A stretch of 64,000 nt of DNA from Sorghum bicolor (taxonomy: Eukaryota > Streptophyta > Magnoliopsida > Poales > Poaceae). Every line of letters starts with the position of its first letter. Positions within the stretch are counted from its first letter, which is position 1. The stretch lies in NCBI RefSeq assembly GCF_000003195.3, contig NC_012877.2, forward strand, positions 10,146,855-10,210,854, in the 5' to 3' direction. Under the pieces are notes generated by a model, which was not told the DNA's origin, searched no databases, and worked only from the letters and a program-made list of their open reading frames with translations. Of the stretch, positions 46,995 through 59,691 are shown piece by piece. The translations under genes were made by a program, and so were the position numbers.

Positions 46995-48356
46995 CAATAG
47001 GTTCTAAGTGCAATTATTAGGTTATATTTAATGCACATAACTAGTTACTGTTGGGATTAAAAATTAACTTAAACACATTATATTTCATATTACGATTTTT
47101 GTAGACATTAATCATATCAAATCATATCTTTTCTTGTATGAAATTAAATGAAGATAGTTTTTATATAAAAAATGTAGGCCTTGATGGGTCTACAACTTTC
47201 TAGTTTTGAGTTTTTCCCTTTAAAGTTGTTAATATGCTAAAAAAATTAATGATATATTTAGACTTAATAGTATTTTTGACTTTTCACACTAGTTTCACAC
47301 TATTAGAACCAAATCGGATAGAAATAGCATGGAGGACAAAAATGTTTAAAATAATATCGCTACAGTCCATCAAACGTTTTTAGTGGTGCAGAAAGGAATT
47401 GGATATTTTATAAAGGCTCACAAATAAAAGGCTCTAGCAACATAACTAAGTGGAGCGACAGCAACATGGAAAAAATAAGAAAAAAAGGATGAATAAAGGG
47501 CAAAAAGAACATCTTCCTAAATCTCAACATAAGAAATCAATAAAATAAATGTTATACTATCTTACAACAAATGATCATAATTTCATAATAGTATCTAGCA
47601 TTTTTTTTGAAGCCTCTAGCATCTATTTATGCACAAACACATGCTCACACTACGCACACCCCACACACACTACATGTGCATTACTAGACCTACAACTACA
47701 CACGGATCAAAAAATTACACCCTTGATCAAATATCACGCCCTTCTAGAGATCACCGCTCCCTAGCACCAACATGGCTCCATAGACGATAGACATGTCAAG
47801 CACCCGGTTCAAACCATGGTGGGCAGGATGCACACAGTGAGCCTGTGCCATCCGAGCCGAAGCTCGGTCTCGTATCTAGCAAATTTTAAGATGACAAACG
47901 CCATGGACTCCTAGAAACAAAAGAAAGAAAGATTTGTCATCAACGAGTTAGAAATTTAACCAGCATTTTCAAATCCCTAAACAATTGGAACCGGACCTTT
48001 ACTGCTAGATTCTGCGTAAAAACGATTACATGACGACGAATGTAGTCAGGAAATGATTGGGATCTAACTTTAAAACGACTGCTTCATCACAAATGGCAAG
48101 TTGGAATCTAAACCACACAACTCAGTAGACTACAGAACATAGATGCTTGAGGGCCACACAAACTACAACAGTTTACAGTTGGTCAGTACTCGTAATTACT
48201 GACACTAGATTTAGAGGCATCTCAAGCACCAAAGTATCCAAACAAAGTACTCAAATCTATTAGCTGCCCTACCCGAAAGATTCAGCTTACAACTCTCGTC
48301 AAAGGCTCCTTAGTTCTTGGAGCATCGTCGGCAATCCAGATCTACCATAGATATAA
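46995..48356. other. Intergenic region and 3' flank of the Alfin-like gene
   Basis: AT-rich at first. A segment at about 47620-47880 (ACATGCTCACACTACGCACA, then GGTTCAAACCATGGTGGGC) resembles the antisense of a tRNA-derived SINE, with a GGTTCAAACC box. The last few hundred bases are probably 3'UTR of the gene that ends at 48357. Confidence 0.4.
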
Positions 48357-51300
48357 TCAAGCCTTGGCCCTCTTGCTTCCTGTGCAGGAAGGGCACTTAT
48401 ACTGCTTGATGTGCTCCGCTTTAGCCGGGGTGATCTTGACACACTTGCCGTGGAACCATGTCTCACATAAGTCACAGCAGATCCAGAAGTCGTCATAACC
48501 TAGGCCACATGCGCCGCACAGCGCAGTCTCATGGTCTTCCTGTGGTTCCCCTTCCTCCCCTTCACTCTCCTCCTCGTCCTTTGGAGGTGGCATCTTTGGG
48601 ACCCTTGAGTTGTTGGGTTCCGCCTGGCGCGAGGGCTGTGTATTCATCAAATGTTCGGCGTCAGCCATCAAAGGAGAATCATGGAGTTAGGCGGCTGGTT
48701 GTCATGTCAAACAATATAGCTACGTGATAAAAAAAACTATATACCTTTGAGCCAGATTTGTTAGTCTTATTGTTGCTTTTATGAGTTTTTTCTTTGGGCT
48801 CTTTCTTAGCAGTTCCTGTGACAACCTCATATATGCTGGGAAGGTTATTGATCATGGTGAAGAGACGTTTCCTGCAAGGCAACCACCAGAAGGTGACTCC
48901 ATCAGACTGCTTTAATTATACAAAGAAAATTTAGTCCCACAAGGCTTTGACCAAAATCTAATAATCTATAATATGGAATTCAGGAGACATCAGGAACAAG
49001 AATTTGACATTAAACATATATAAAATATGATGCAAAAGGTAAGACAGTGCTAAAGTAACAATGGAATACAGCATGTTACTGTCAAACACATGAAAACACT
49101 TCAGTATGGTATTTTAAGGCCATTCTTAAAAGGCTTAGGCAAACTTGATGCCAACTAATTGGTCCTAAACTTTTTATGGAACAAGGGTCAAACAAGAGAA
49201 AATAACCAGCATTATTTAAACCACTATTGCATCTAATAGATTTAATCCAAAACAATGTAGCAGCCAATGCTACTATTCCTAATGATGAATATGCAAACTG
49301 CTTTGTTTACAAAACATCTGATCTTCAATCATGCATTGAATGCTCCAGCTGACACATACTTTACTTAATCAATAACAATAGAGGCGTAGTAGCACCCAGA
49401 AGATGAAGAATGTAGCACAACACTAGTATAGAGATAACGCAGAAGTAACTGGACACATGAAATGCTCATATTCTAAGCTTCAACAACAGAAAGAAAAAAG
49501 TAAGACCTCAAAAGCGACACTACACCAAAATATCTGACAGCTGCCACTATATGACATCAACTAGAATAAGGATTCTGTAGTTGTAAGTTGACTGCTCAAC
49601 AACATTAGCAGCAGATGGAATGTGCAATTGTTCCATGAAAAAGATGTGCAACTAGTAATCTCCCACCCAGTGGACAATGGGGCATATTTCCCAGTCATAT
49701 TGTTGGAAAAAAATACCAGTTTGGGAGGAAGGGGGTTATGAAATCAAATACCATTTTCCATCTTCTTCGTTCTCTCTTATCACTATACCCATCACTTTCT
49801 ACTCGCTTCTCAATCAAAACTCACTTTGGATTTTGATAAGAATAATATAGTGATTGCATTTTGGTTTTGAAAATTGAAAAAAAAAAGAAACTTGGCCAGT
49901 AGGGAAAGACCACGCCCACAGTATTGCTTGGAAGAAGAAACTTAGTATTCAACTGACCAAGAAACCCCCGAAACCTGACAGTATAGACCCTATAGCACCA
50001 CACCGTAACCTAGGCTGACGGCTGCCACAGTTACCATAGGTCAGCGCCAGCGAGGGATGTTTTTAAACCAACCCTGAAATTTGCTCCCACGGGAGTCAAT
50101 TCCAGGCACTGGAGGTGCTTACTCAGAATCACAAACGCTAGGCTATGAAACGTTTCACAAAAAGAAAATGTAAATGAATACTCCTGGGAAACAATAACTG
50201 GTTCTTAAACTATGAGATACTTGAGGGAGATCTATTGGCAAGAAACATTTATAGACAGTGAAACAGAAAAAATCTTATATTAGAATAAAACAAATGGAAT
50301 ACCTGGCTTCCTTGTCAAATCCAAACCTTGCTCCAAAATAAAATGCAACAGACATTAGCCAAGAATCACTATGCACTGCAACAAGTGATAGCCAATCTTT
50401 TTCATTCATTCCATCACGAGCAAAATTAATTCCCAGAGCTGGCTCTGGGAGTTCAGGAGGGACCTCCTCAGCAGGCAAGTTCACTTCCCAAGTCTCATTG
50501 GGAAGTCCATATAAACATAGGTTCTCCTTCTCTGCGCAAACAAAAGAAAATAATATCTCAAAATAAAGGTACTTGCGTTGTTTCAGGCTCTATAACCTAA
50601 AATAGTTCACTTTAAACAAAAATGAATCAAGAGACATAAAGCTAGACTCTGTAAACACAATAAAAACAGGATGAACAGGAGAAACTAAATTGACCATATG
50701 ACATTAAGCATTCCATCTCTCCTATGCGTTCTTAAAAAAAAATATAGATCGAACATTCCATGAAAAAGGGAAAGGGACACAAAAGGGCAGACTTTTTTTT
50801 ACCAAAAGCATGAAAAAGAGGGACTATGACTAGATATGAATAAATCAGTTCCATATCAACCACCAATAAAAAGACTATTGCCCATGGACACTGATTGCCT
50901 TTCCCACCCACAACTTTTGATCAGTACTGAGCAACTAATCTTGCATTTCCAGTGACACCTCTTTGCACCAACTTCCTGTGCTAAGCATCTAATAATGTTG
51001 GCAATTTAATGTGGTACAGATACAGATTTTGAACCCACGCATCTGCCGGAAACAAAATCATAAATGTGACATTAATTAATAACCAACATACTCCCTCCGC
51101 CCCAAAACAAATCAGAGTGTAGCTAAGTATACTTATCTAGACAAAGCTTTCAGGTCTTTATCCACAATTATAAGCGACCAGGGTACATGAATTTGTTTGC
51201 CAACTTCTGTCACCATCGATTTAGGTGGGCATTGACAAAGTGGGAAATAAGGGAGTGTTGAATCAGGTGGAAAGGAAGTGTTCGCAATTGCCCAAAACCG

Positions 51301-52406
51301 AGTTTAGTTCCAAAATATTTTGCAAAATCGATACAGTAGCTTTTTCGTTTGTATTTGATAAATATTGTCCGACTAACTAGGCTCAAAAGATTCGTCTCGT
51401 CAATTTCGACCAAACTGTGTAATTAGTTTTTATTTCTGTCTATATTTAATACTTAATGTATGTGTCTAAAGATTCGATGTGACAGGGAATTTAAAAAATT
51501 TTGTAAAATTTTTTTTGGAAGTAAACAAGGTCCCGAAAGGAAACCAAAGTGTTGACTTGGATCAGGAAAAAAGAAATGCTATCCTGACACTCCCACTACC
51601 AGACATCATCAGTGACGAAACATCCCGAAAATGCCCCTCGTACAGTTGCGGGAGAGGTCGTTGTCCGGGAGCATAACAGTAAATCGACAGGCGCACGACT
51701 TTTCACGATGACTGGCCGGCCGTGCGGTCGACCAGCTCATCAGAAGATAAGGATTCCCTCTTCCCTCTTCCCCCGTCCGCCTTTCCGCTTTCCCACCCCA
51801 AGATGAACAGCACAAGAACGTCGCGAAACCGAAAGCAAAGCTCAGCGGCTGTCACCAGCAAGGAATTCCGGCAGCGGCCAAATAGCCTTCCCATGGCGCA
51901 CCAGAACCGATGAATGGGCGGAGGAACAACGCCGTATGTAAATTAATAACAAGTGGGAAAAAAAACTCGAAAATCAGCGGAGTAACCGCAGCCCCCACCC
52001 CCAGATCGGCTTTTTGGAGAGAGAGAGAGAGAGAGAGAGAGCGCTATCCGTAACTGCAAAGCGAACACGCTCCAAATCCGTCTAGTAAATAAAACATCTG
52101 AATCCGCACCCTCCAAAAACCAAAACCCTAGGAATCCCAAGCCGGATCGGCGGGGAGCATAGCAGAGCAGAGCAGGCAGGCTCACCTGGGTCGCACATGA
52201 CGTAGAACTTCTCCACATCTGCAGCAGCGAAAGCAGTCGTCGTCAGCACAGAGGTCGGAGCCAGATGAGAGAGGAACGCAGGAGATAGCATTACCGGTGG
52301 TGAGCGCCCTGATCAGGCCGGCCTGGCGCGCGCGGTAGTCCCGGAAGACGTCCTCCGGCGAGCGCGGCACCGGCGGCGTGCCCGGGAAGGCGGCTCCTCC
52401 GTCCAT
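48357..52406 (-). CDS. Alfin-like PHD-finger protein
   Basis: Five coding exons on the minus strand: 52295-52406, 52186-52218, 50303-50531, 48745-48871 and 48357-48635. They total 780 nt, encoding 259 aa, the usual Alfin-like length. The N-terminal Alfin domain covers about residues 15-140 ([72 protein letters not shown]). An acidic linker follows, then a PHD finger at about 207-251 ([44 protein letters not shown]). Plant AL proteins are nuclear and read H3K4me2/3 through the PHD finger. Introns are GT-AG and phases agree. Intron 2 (50532-52185) carries a Tourist element and a GA repeat. Start is the ATG at 52406. Confidence 0.97.
51297..51533. mobile_element. Tourist-like MITE in Alfin-like intron 2, diverged
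   Basis: The interior (AAAAGATTCGTCTCGTCAAT, GACCAAACTGTGTAATTAG, AAGATTCGATGTGACAGG) matches the 242-bp subfamily. The ends (CCGAGTTTAGTTCC and AAGTAAACAAGGTCCCG) are diverged and no target-site duplication is clear. A short Stowaway end (ACTCCCTCCGCCCCAAAACA) lies nearby at about 51089. Confidence 0.75.
52018..52042. repeat. GA dinucleotide repeat in Alfin-like intron 2
   Basis: About twelve GA units lie about 145 bp from the exon at 52186-52218, on the 3' side along the gene. Confidence 0.85.
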
Positions 52407-52740
52407 TCGTCCCCGCCGGAGCTTGGTCAGGGCGCGGGGCGTAGGGTTTTGGGAGGGAGGCGCAGGGGAGAGCTGGGGACGGCGAGCGGAGTCGATTGGA
52501 AGGAAATTGGGAAGCGTCGGCGCTGAGATAGAGAAGACTTCTCTCGGTCTCGTCTCGTCTCGGAGAAAGAAAAAAGAGCCCTCCTGCAGTCCTGTCCTGC
52601 GTTTTGTTCACACGCGCGCAGGCGCAGCCGCGGGGCGCAGTCGCGGGCCTTCCAATGCGTCCGATAATTTGTGGGCCTTTTTGGCACGGCACTGACCCCG
52701 CGGCCCATGGAAAGCTAGTGTGGGTTTTTATTCCTCAGCT
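52407..52740 (-). promoter_or_regulatory. Leader and promoter region of the Alfin-like gene
   Basis: The stretch is GC-rich upstream of the start codon and contains a TCTCG-type repeat (about 52543-52562; on the gene strand CGAGA repeats). I saw no clear TATA box, and the transcription start cannot be fixed. Confidence 0.35.
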
Positions 52741-54429
52741 CAAATTTATTTACCATCAGTAAATATTTTTTTTTCTAAAACAAAACCAAGATATCACTAA
52801 TGTTCTTTCCCACACATGTTATATAACTCCACAATAATAAAATGTATCACTTACGTCATGATGATAAACAAATGATAAAAGATTTAACATGAAGATCATA
52901 TATAAGTTTTTTTTTTGAAAAAAGGATCATATATAAGTTACTTTAAAGGATAAGTGAATTTATTTATAGAATATATTATTTTGATTTAGTTAATGTTATG
53001 ATAAAGTGTAGGTAGGTTAAATAACATGTCAAGCTGTAGCAAACCACCGCTACGTTTACTTGCCTCGAAACAGCGATGTAAAAGCATGAGCTAAGAACAA
53101 TCCAAAGGTACACCACATGTTCAAACATCATCACCTTATGAAAATAAACTCAGTTAAACATTCATAAATGACACATAAACAGCTTATGGCCTATGCCATC
53201 ACTTTCCTCAAGAGAGCAACCACAAACAATAAATAGCAACAACTCCGCTTCACATTTTTTTTACTACGGACTAATTAGTCAAACAAAAAATGTGAAACTT
53301 TATCAGAATAGATAAAACAACACGACTTACATCTTTCATATTCTTTAGTGGGAAACTACGTTTATTGCTTCAGCATGCATTTTCCTTGTGTGACATTTAT
53401 CTTCCTAGATTAGCTATAGGTTAGTTGATAGGATTAGCTCTAGACTGCAAAATTCTTTGTGTGTTGAGGGTAAATAACCAGAAGTGCACGTCTTGCGAAA
53501 GTAATTTATGTTCTTTCTATAGAGGTAGTTTAGGGCCTACTTGGTTCATTTCCAAAATATACTAAGCCAAGATTTTGGCAAGCCATGATTTTGGCTAGTA
53601 TTTGGTTGGCTCCCAAAACTTGCCAACTTCTCACATTTAGATTGCCAAATCTTTGGCAACTTTTTTACCCAAATTTTGGTTGCCAAATCTTTGGCATGGC
53701 AAAATTTGGTTGCGAAGCAAGCAGGCTCTTAATTTGAGCTGCGCCCTAGGATTTTAAGTTTCGATTAGACACCGTATCCACCCCTCGAGTGTTTACAGGA
53801 CCTTTCAGTCATAGATATGTTAGTGACGATTTTCATATAGAAGTATCACAAGTATTGTGAGGTCGAGAAAGGTGAAAAAACAACAACACGTAGTGAAATA
53901 GAATGTGAAATTATGTTGGGCTCTCAAGTCATTGGACGGAAAAGTGATATCTAACCATGGGTCTTTGGAAGAATGAGTCGATGACTCGTAGGCAGTGGCT
54001 TGTCTAAGAGAATGAAACCCATCAAAGTCATAGCAAAAGCCAGTCTTCGTAGGGAAATTGTCACCGCTTATGGACCGGAACCTAGTCCATGACCAGGATA
54101 AAGCTTGAATGAAACTAAATAGAGATCTAAACCAAATGATGTTCAAGAATCCATGGATGAATTGTGATTAGGGGGTGAAATGCCACTCAACCCATAGTTG
54201 ACTACATTAAGGGGTTATAAAAGAAACAAAACTAAAATATTTACCTTTTAGAAAATTCGAAAGAAGGATACAAGTCTATCCATACTTCATTCTTTTGAAT
54301 GTGGGAGAAAAGATTAAACTGATTATTGATCAAAATTAGTGTTTGGAAATTAGGTAATTAACTTCTTCTACTTAATCTAAGAAGAAACTGAATTGGTCTT
54401 TGAGAAATTGAATTAAGTTAAGATAGAGC
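52741..54429. other. Intergenic region left of the second Tat element
   Basis: AT-rich, with one MITE (53532-53729). No exon is supported. The five bases before the LTR, 54425-54429 (AGAGC), would be one target-site copy of the Tat element. Confidence 0.4.
53532..53729. mobile_element. Probable MITE with AGGGCCT-type ends
   Basis: The left end AGGGCCTACTTGGTTC and right end GCGAAGCAAGCAGGCTCT are imperfect inverted repeats. The interior repeats GCCAAATCTTTGGCA-like phrases. TTT and TTA flank the ends, suggesting a Tourist-type three-base site, not proven. Confidence 0.6.
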
Positions 54430-54884
54430 TGTGGGGGTATAAACCCCTATACCCTCACGGCTAGACTTGGGCCAGGAGGCTTGGCCCATTACGAGACAAG
54501 TTCGATGCTTGATCCGACTGCTCGGGGTTTCGCGCAAGGAAACAAGACGTGGAGATCAAGCAGGATTCTAGTCGGTTAGAATAGGAATTGATATCGAATT
54601 ATCTATGGCAATTGTAACCGACTAGGATTAGTTTCCAGATCTGTAACCCTGCCCTCCGGACTATATAAGGAGGGGCAAGGGACCCCCCTGGGACACATTA
54701 TTCTCTCAATCCAATACAATCAGACACAGGACGTAGGTGTTACGCCCACGCGGCAGCCGAACCTGGATAAAAAGCTTGTCCGTGTCTTGCGTCACCATCG
54801 AGTTCGTAGTTTGCGCATCGTCTACCGACAAACTACTACCGTGGGCATACCCCAAGGTAGACTGCCGACTAGCTTTCGTCGACA
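54430..54884 (+). repeat. 5' LTR of the right Tat-clade element
   Basis: The LTR is 455 bp, from TGTGGGGGTATA to CGACA. A TATA box (CTATATAAGG) lies at 54661-54670. It lacks the 24-bp duplication of the left copy. The primer-binding site follows after one base. Confidence 0.9.
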
Positions 54885-54885
54885 G

Positions 54886-54905
54886 TGGCGCGCCAGGTAG
54901 GGGGT
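54886..54905 (+). other. Primer-binding site of the right Tat-clade element
   Basis: The site reads TGGCGCGCCAGGTAGGGGGT, the same as in the left copy. Confidence 0.75.
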
Positions 54906-54932
54906 GTGCGTACAGCTTTTCCGGCGAACAAG

Positions 54933-57900
54933 ATGGTCATCGTTCCAGCTTCCGCGGCCGTGCGTGAAGGCCTCACGTTCACCGTCGGCCAGATTACGTG
55001 GACAACTCGCGGCGGTGGCCTCACGACCACGGTTTCGGAAGAAACCCAGATCAAATCTGGGATGACGGCAGCATCGGCTCCGACCACGCAGACACTGGCA
55101 CCGAGCACCCGACCACCGCTTCCGCGCTACAAGGGAAAGAAGGTTGACGGCTCGGACCTTCTCCGAGCTCTTGATCGCGCCGATCTCAAGCTTCTCGAAG
55201 CTTCCCGACTAGTAGATGGGATCTCACGTCAGCCTGATCAAGCCGCGCCAACGGATTTTTTCAACTCCTACCGGCCAACTCGTGTCGTCACACACGAACG
55301 GCTGGGAACGTCTCTGACGATAACCTCCACCCCCTCAGGACGATTCGTCAAACTCGAGGCTGATCCAGATCAAGGTTATCCTTACGGGCTGAACAACTCG
55401 GCCGCTCTCTACTCACGGCACATCCAATCCCTTTTTAACGAGGCTGGTTGGTTGCCAAAATGGAGCGGTCGACCAGCTCGTCACTACGTTAACATGGTGA
55501 CGATCCGAGAACTACGGGACGGCCAGGCTTCCAGCACAAACTCCAGCACTGGGTCCGTTCCCACTGAAGTCATAAACTCCGAGGACGAGGACTACGACCT
55601 GGATTTACCACCGTATCCTCCGGGTTTCTCTCGCTTCCCGGTCTTTCCACCCCGGCGAGGAGACCTCGTCTTCAATGTCAGCGGCGATGAGCCGGTCGTT
55701 GATGGAGAAACAGACGAGCAGAGGCAGCTCCGCGAGCAGCACAATGCCGACCGCGCCCGACGACGCGCGGACGAGGAGCGCCAACTCCCGCCGCATAATC
55801 TCACCGATGCTTTCGACATGGTCGGGGATCAGCAAGTCTACAAAACGCCAAGCGCTAACGTGGCTGTTGCCATGGCCAACTTAGATCGACTCCCTGATAC
55901 TCCCGAATGCCAGGGCGTCCGATCCAGCATACGCACGCATCTGATCGCCGCGATGGGACAGACAGCCACTCTGCTCAAAAGAGTCCAAGCTATTTCCTAT
56001 GTAGAGGTCTCCTCCGACCAGACCCATCGCAGCCGGACCTCATCACAACCCAGCGGGCACCACCGCAGCCGTTCCCCCAACAATCATCGAAAAGATTCAC
56101 GGCGTGACGATGGCGGTCGGGACGCTGGCGGCTACCGCGAGCAGAATCGCGGGCGTGGTCAGGAAGTAAACCAGCACGGGGATCTTCGATACAACATCCC
56201 CCCCCAAAGACGCCCGGGACCGCATCAACAGGCGCGCCACGGAGAGAGCAGTTCACGAAAACCTGCGTCGTATTGAGTACGATGCAACGCACGGCCCCCC
56301 GGGCCTGAGACAGTTCTCCTCACACCTCCGCTAGGTCGTGTGGCCCCGCAATTTCAAGCTCGAGAAACTCAAAAAATACGACGGCAAGGAAAACCCAGAG
56401 AACTGGATCACTCTATACGAGATCGCCGTCCGGTCAGCAGCAGGAGATGAGCACGTCATGGCCAACTACTTCCCAGTCGTCCTTGACCAGGCTGGTCACC
56501 AATGGCTCCTAGGCCTGCCCGAGGACTCTTTCGACTCCTAGGAAGAACTACGCCAAGCATTCATCGACAATTTCATCGCTACCTGCGAACAACCTGGGAA
56601 CAAGTACGACCTCGAAAGGATACGGGACAGGAAAAACGAGCCTCTGCGCGATTACATCCGACGATTCTCGGATATGCGCCTTAAGATCCTGAAAATTTCC
56701 CACAACGAGGCCATATCTGCTTTCATCAAGGGGCTGCGCTTCCACGAAGCACTGAGGAACAAGCTGCTGCGCAAAAGGCCAACAACGATGGTCGAGCTCC
56801 TTGCCACGGCTAAAAATTACGCCGACGCCGACGACGCAGAAAAACTCATCTGGGACGATGCGAGAGGTCCCGACCAGCCCCCTCGACGAGACGACAGTCG
56901 AGGTCGTTTCGACAACAGGAATCATCGTCGCCCCGACAACCGGGACCACAGAGAAGGCTGGGACAGGCGGCGTGACAATCGCGATGACTTCAGAGGCAAG
57001 CGCTCTCGCGACCACGACCACGAGGTGAATACGGTCAAGCGTCCCAATGGGCGGCGAGACTACCAAGAAGACTACAACAAGACGTTGAAGGGGCCATGCC
57101 AACTGCACCCAAAATCCAACCACACGATGGAGGAATGTCGCGTCCTAAAAAGCATCTATACGCGGCGGGCTGCTCAAGACGACCCCGCCAAGAAAAACGG
57201 GAAACAGGACGGGCGCGATCATGAAGACGAGGACGAAGACCAGGATAGAGACCCACGACACCAGTATGTCAGTCCTACCGACGTGGTCCACTCCATCTTC
57301 GGGGGCAAGGTCTCCATCGAGTCTAAGCGAGAAAGAAAGCTCTTAAAGAGAGCCTGCCTCAACATAGACAACACGGATGGCCTGATCGCCGATCCGAAAT
57401 TCCCTCCCTGGTCGCACAGGGAGATCTCCTTGAGCAGGAAGGATCAGTGGGCTGCTATCCCAGAGCTAGGATGTTTCCCCCTAATCCTGGATCCTTGCAT
57501 TAATAGCATCAGATTCGAGCGCGTGCTCGTCGACGGGGGAAGCTCCATCGACATCCTCTTCCGCAATAGCCTGCCTGCTCTCAAGATAACCCCGGCACAG
57601 CTAAAGCCCTACGACGCTCAATTCTAGGGAGTCTTGCAAGGGCAAAGCTCAGTACCCCTCGGACAGATAACACTGCCTGTCCAGTTCGGAACATCCGATC
57701 ACTTTCGAACAGAGTTCGTCAACTTTGTGGTCGCCGACTTTGATGGGACCTACCACGTGATACTGGGCCGACCATCGCTGACAAAGTTCATGGCGATCCC
57801 ACACTACTCGTACCTGGTCCTTAAAATGCCCACAGAGAAGGGCGTTCTAACTGTCAGGGGCAATGTCTACACCGCATACACTTGCGAGGAGGAAAGCTTC

Positions 57901-58104
57901 AAGATCACCGAAGCAATTGACTTTTCAATTCGCATGGCAGAAACAGCAGCCCAAGCTGCACAGCTCCGTCCCGACCAGCTCCGACTACCCGAGCAGGATA
58001 CCGCCAGGAAGAATTCAAAGTCTAGGGAATACAAGGAAGTACAGCTGGTCGAAGGCAGCTCCGAGAAGACGGCCCTCATTGGGGCCAACTTGGATCCTAA
58101 ATAG
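54933..58104 (+). pseudogene. gag-protease region of the right Tat-clade element, broken
   Basis: The likely start is the ATG at 54933 (MVIVPASAA). The gag frame is lost at a run of eight C (56198-56205), one longer than in the left copy. After that shift one frame continues, with stops at 56332-56334, 56539-56541 and 57625-57627, each a sense codon in the left copy. The zinc-knuckle-like CQLHPKSNHTMEEC lies at about 57097-57138 and the protease motif DGGSSIDIL at about 57535-57560. The region ends at the amber codon 58102-58104, which the left copy also has. Confidence 0.9.
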
Positions 58105-59691
58105 GAAGACGCGCTCGTCAGGTTTCTAAGGGACAACGTGAGCGTTTTCGCATGGAAACCCGCAGACATGCCCGACGTCCCACGAAACCTGATCGAGCAC
58201 TCCTTAAATGTCTCGAAGACCACAAGACCCATCAAGCAAAAGCTGCGACGGTTCGCTCGTGACAAAAAGGAGGCTATTAGAACAGAAATAACACGGCTTC
58301 TAGCAGCCGGATTTATAAAAGAAGTGTATCATCCCGATTGGCTCGCCAATCCGGTTCTTGTACGCAAAAAGAATAATGAATGGAGAATGTGCGTTGATTA
58401 CACTGATCTCAATAAACACTGTCCTAAAGATCCTTTTGGTCTCCCTCACATCGACGAGGTGGTCGACTCAACGGCTGGATGCGAACTCCTCTCTTTTCTA
58501 GACTGCTACTCTGGTTATCACCAGATCTCGCTAAAGGAAGATGATCAGATCAAAACGTCTTTCATTACTCCTTTCGGCGCATACTGCAACACGACCATGT
58601 CCTTTGGACTCAAAAACGCCGGAGCCACCTATCAATGGGCCATCCAGCAATGCCTCCATGACGAGATTCGTGATGACCTCGTCGAGGCTTATGTAGACGA
58701 CGTCGTCGTCAAAACAAGGGATGCAAGCACCCTAATCGACAACTTAGACCAAACCTTTAAGGCACTAAACAAGTACAAGTGGAAGCTTAACCCCAAAAAG
58801 TGCATCTTTGGGGTCCCTTCTGGTCTACTACTCGACAACGTCGTCAGCCGCGATGGCATACGACCGAATCCTTCAAAAGTAAAAGCAGTGCTCGACATGC
58901 GACCACCTAAGAATGTCAAGGATATTCAGAAGCTCACCGGATGTATGGCCGCTCTCAGCCGCTTTATCTCAAGACTAGGAGAAAAAGGCCTCCCTTTCTT
59001 CAAACTCTTGAAGGCGTCGGAAAAATTCTCCTGGACGGAGGAAGCTGACGCTGCGTTCACCCAGCTCAAGACTTTCCTCACCTCACCGCCTGTTCTCACA
59101 GCGCCTCAGCCCAATGAAGACCTACTCCGTTACATTGCAGCAACCGACAGGGTTGTCTCCACGGCAATAGTGGTCGAGCGAGACGATCCAGGCCACGTCT
59201 ACAAGGTCCAGAGACCCGTTTATTTCATAAGCGAAGTCTTAAACGAGTCCAAGGCCAGATACCCACAAATACAGAAGCTCATATACGCCATTCTAATAAC
59301 GTCGAGGAAGCTAAAGCACTACTTCGACGACCATCGGGTCTTGGTAACCACCAGTTTCCCTCTTGGGGATATCCTGCGCAATAAATATGCCAACGACAGA
59401 ATTGTAAAATGGTCAATGGAATTATGCCCATTCTCCCTGGATTTCCAGAGCCGCACCACAGTCAAGTCTCAGGCCCTGGTCGATTTCATCGCAGAGTGGA
59501 CGGATCTCAACGAGCCTCCTGTTTCCGACGTCTCCGACCACTGGTCAATGTTCTTCGACGGGTCCTTGAACATCAACGGCGCCGGCGCTAGGATATTTTT
59601 CGTGTCGCCTAACAAGGACAAACTGCGCTACGTCCTTAGGATCCTCTTTCCGCGTCAAACAACGTCGCTGAGTACGAAGCATGCCTGCTAT
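58105..59691 (+). pseudogene. Reverse transcriptase and RNase H region of the right Tat-clade element, truncated
   Basis: The frame is open from the amber codon for about 515 codons. RT motifs include [35 protein letters not shown] and YVDD (58690-58701). The RNase H region and [18 protein letters not shown] follow. A one-base loss near 59650 shifts the frame, and the Athila-like LTR cuts the gene at 59692. This is the better preserved RT of the two copies. Confidence 0.9.

Larger units (their letters stand above)
54430..59691 (+). mobile_element. Ty3/gypsy LTR retrotransposon, Tat clade, interrupted by another element
   Basis: The order is 5' LTR, primer-binding site, gag, protease, RT, RNase H, and the start of the Tat-type second RNase H. 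Similarity to the minus-strand element at 1-5385 continues to about 59686, then stops at the Athila-like LTR that begins at 59692. The remaining part, if present, lies beyond that insertion and the window. This copy has one-base indels near 56198 and 59650 and several in-frame stops. Confidence 0.93.

Noticed and set aside
54885..54932. Gag start at the LTR junction
   Set aside because: The first codon would be GTG inside the primer-binding site; the first ATG in frame is at 54933.
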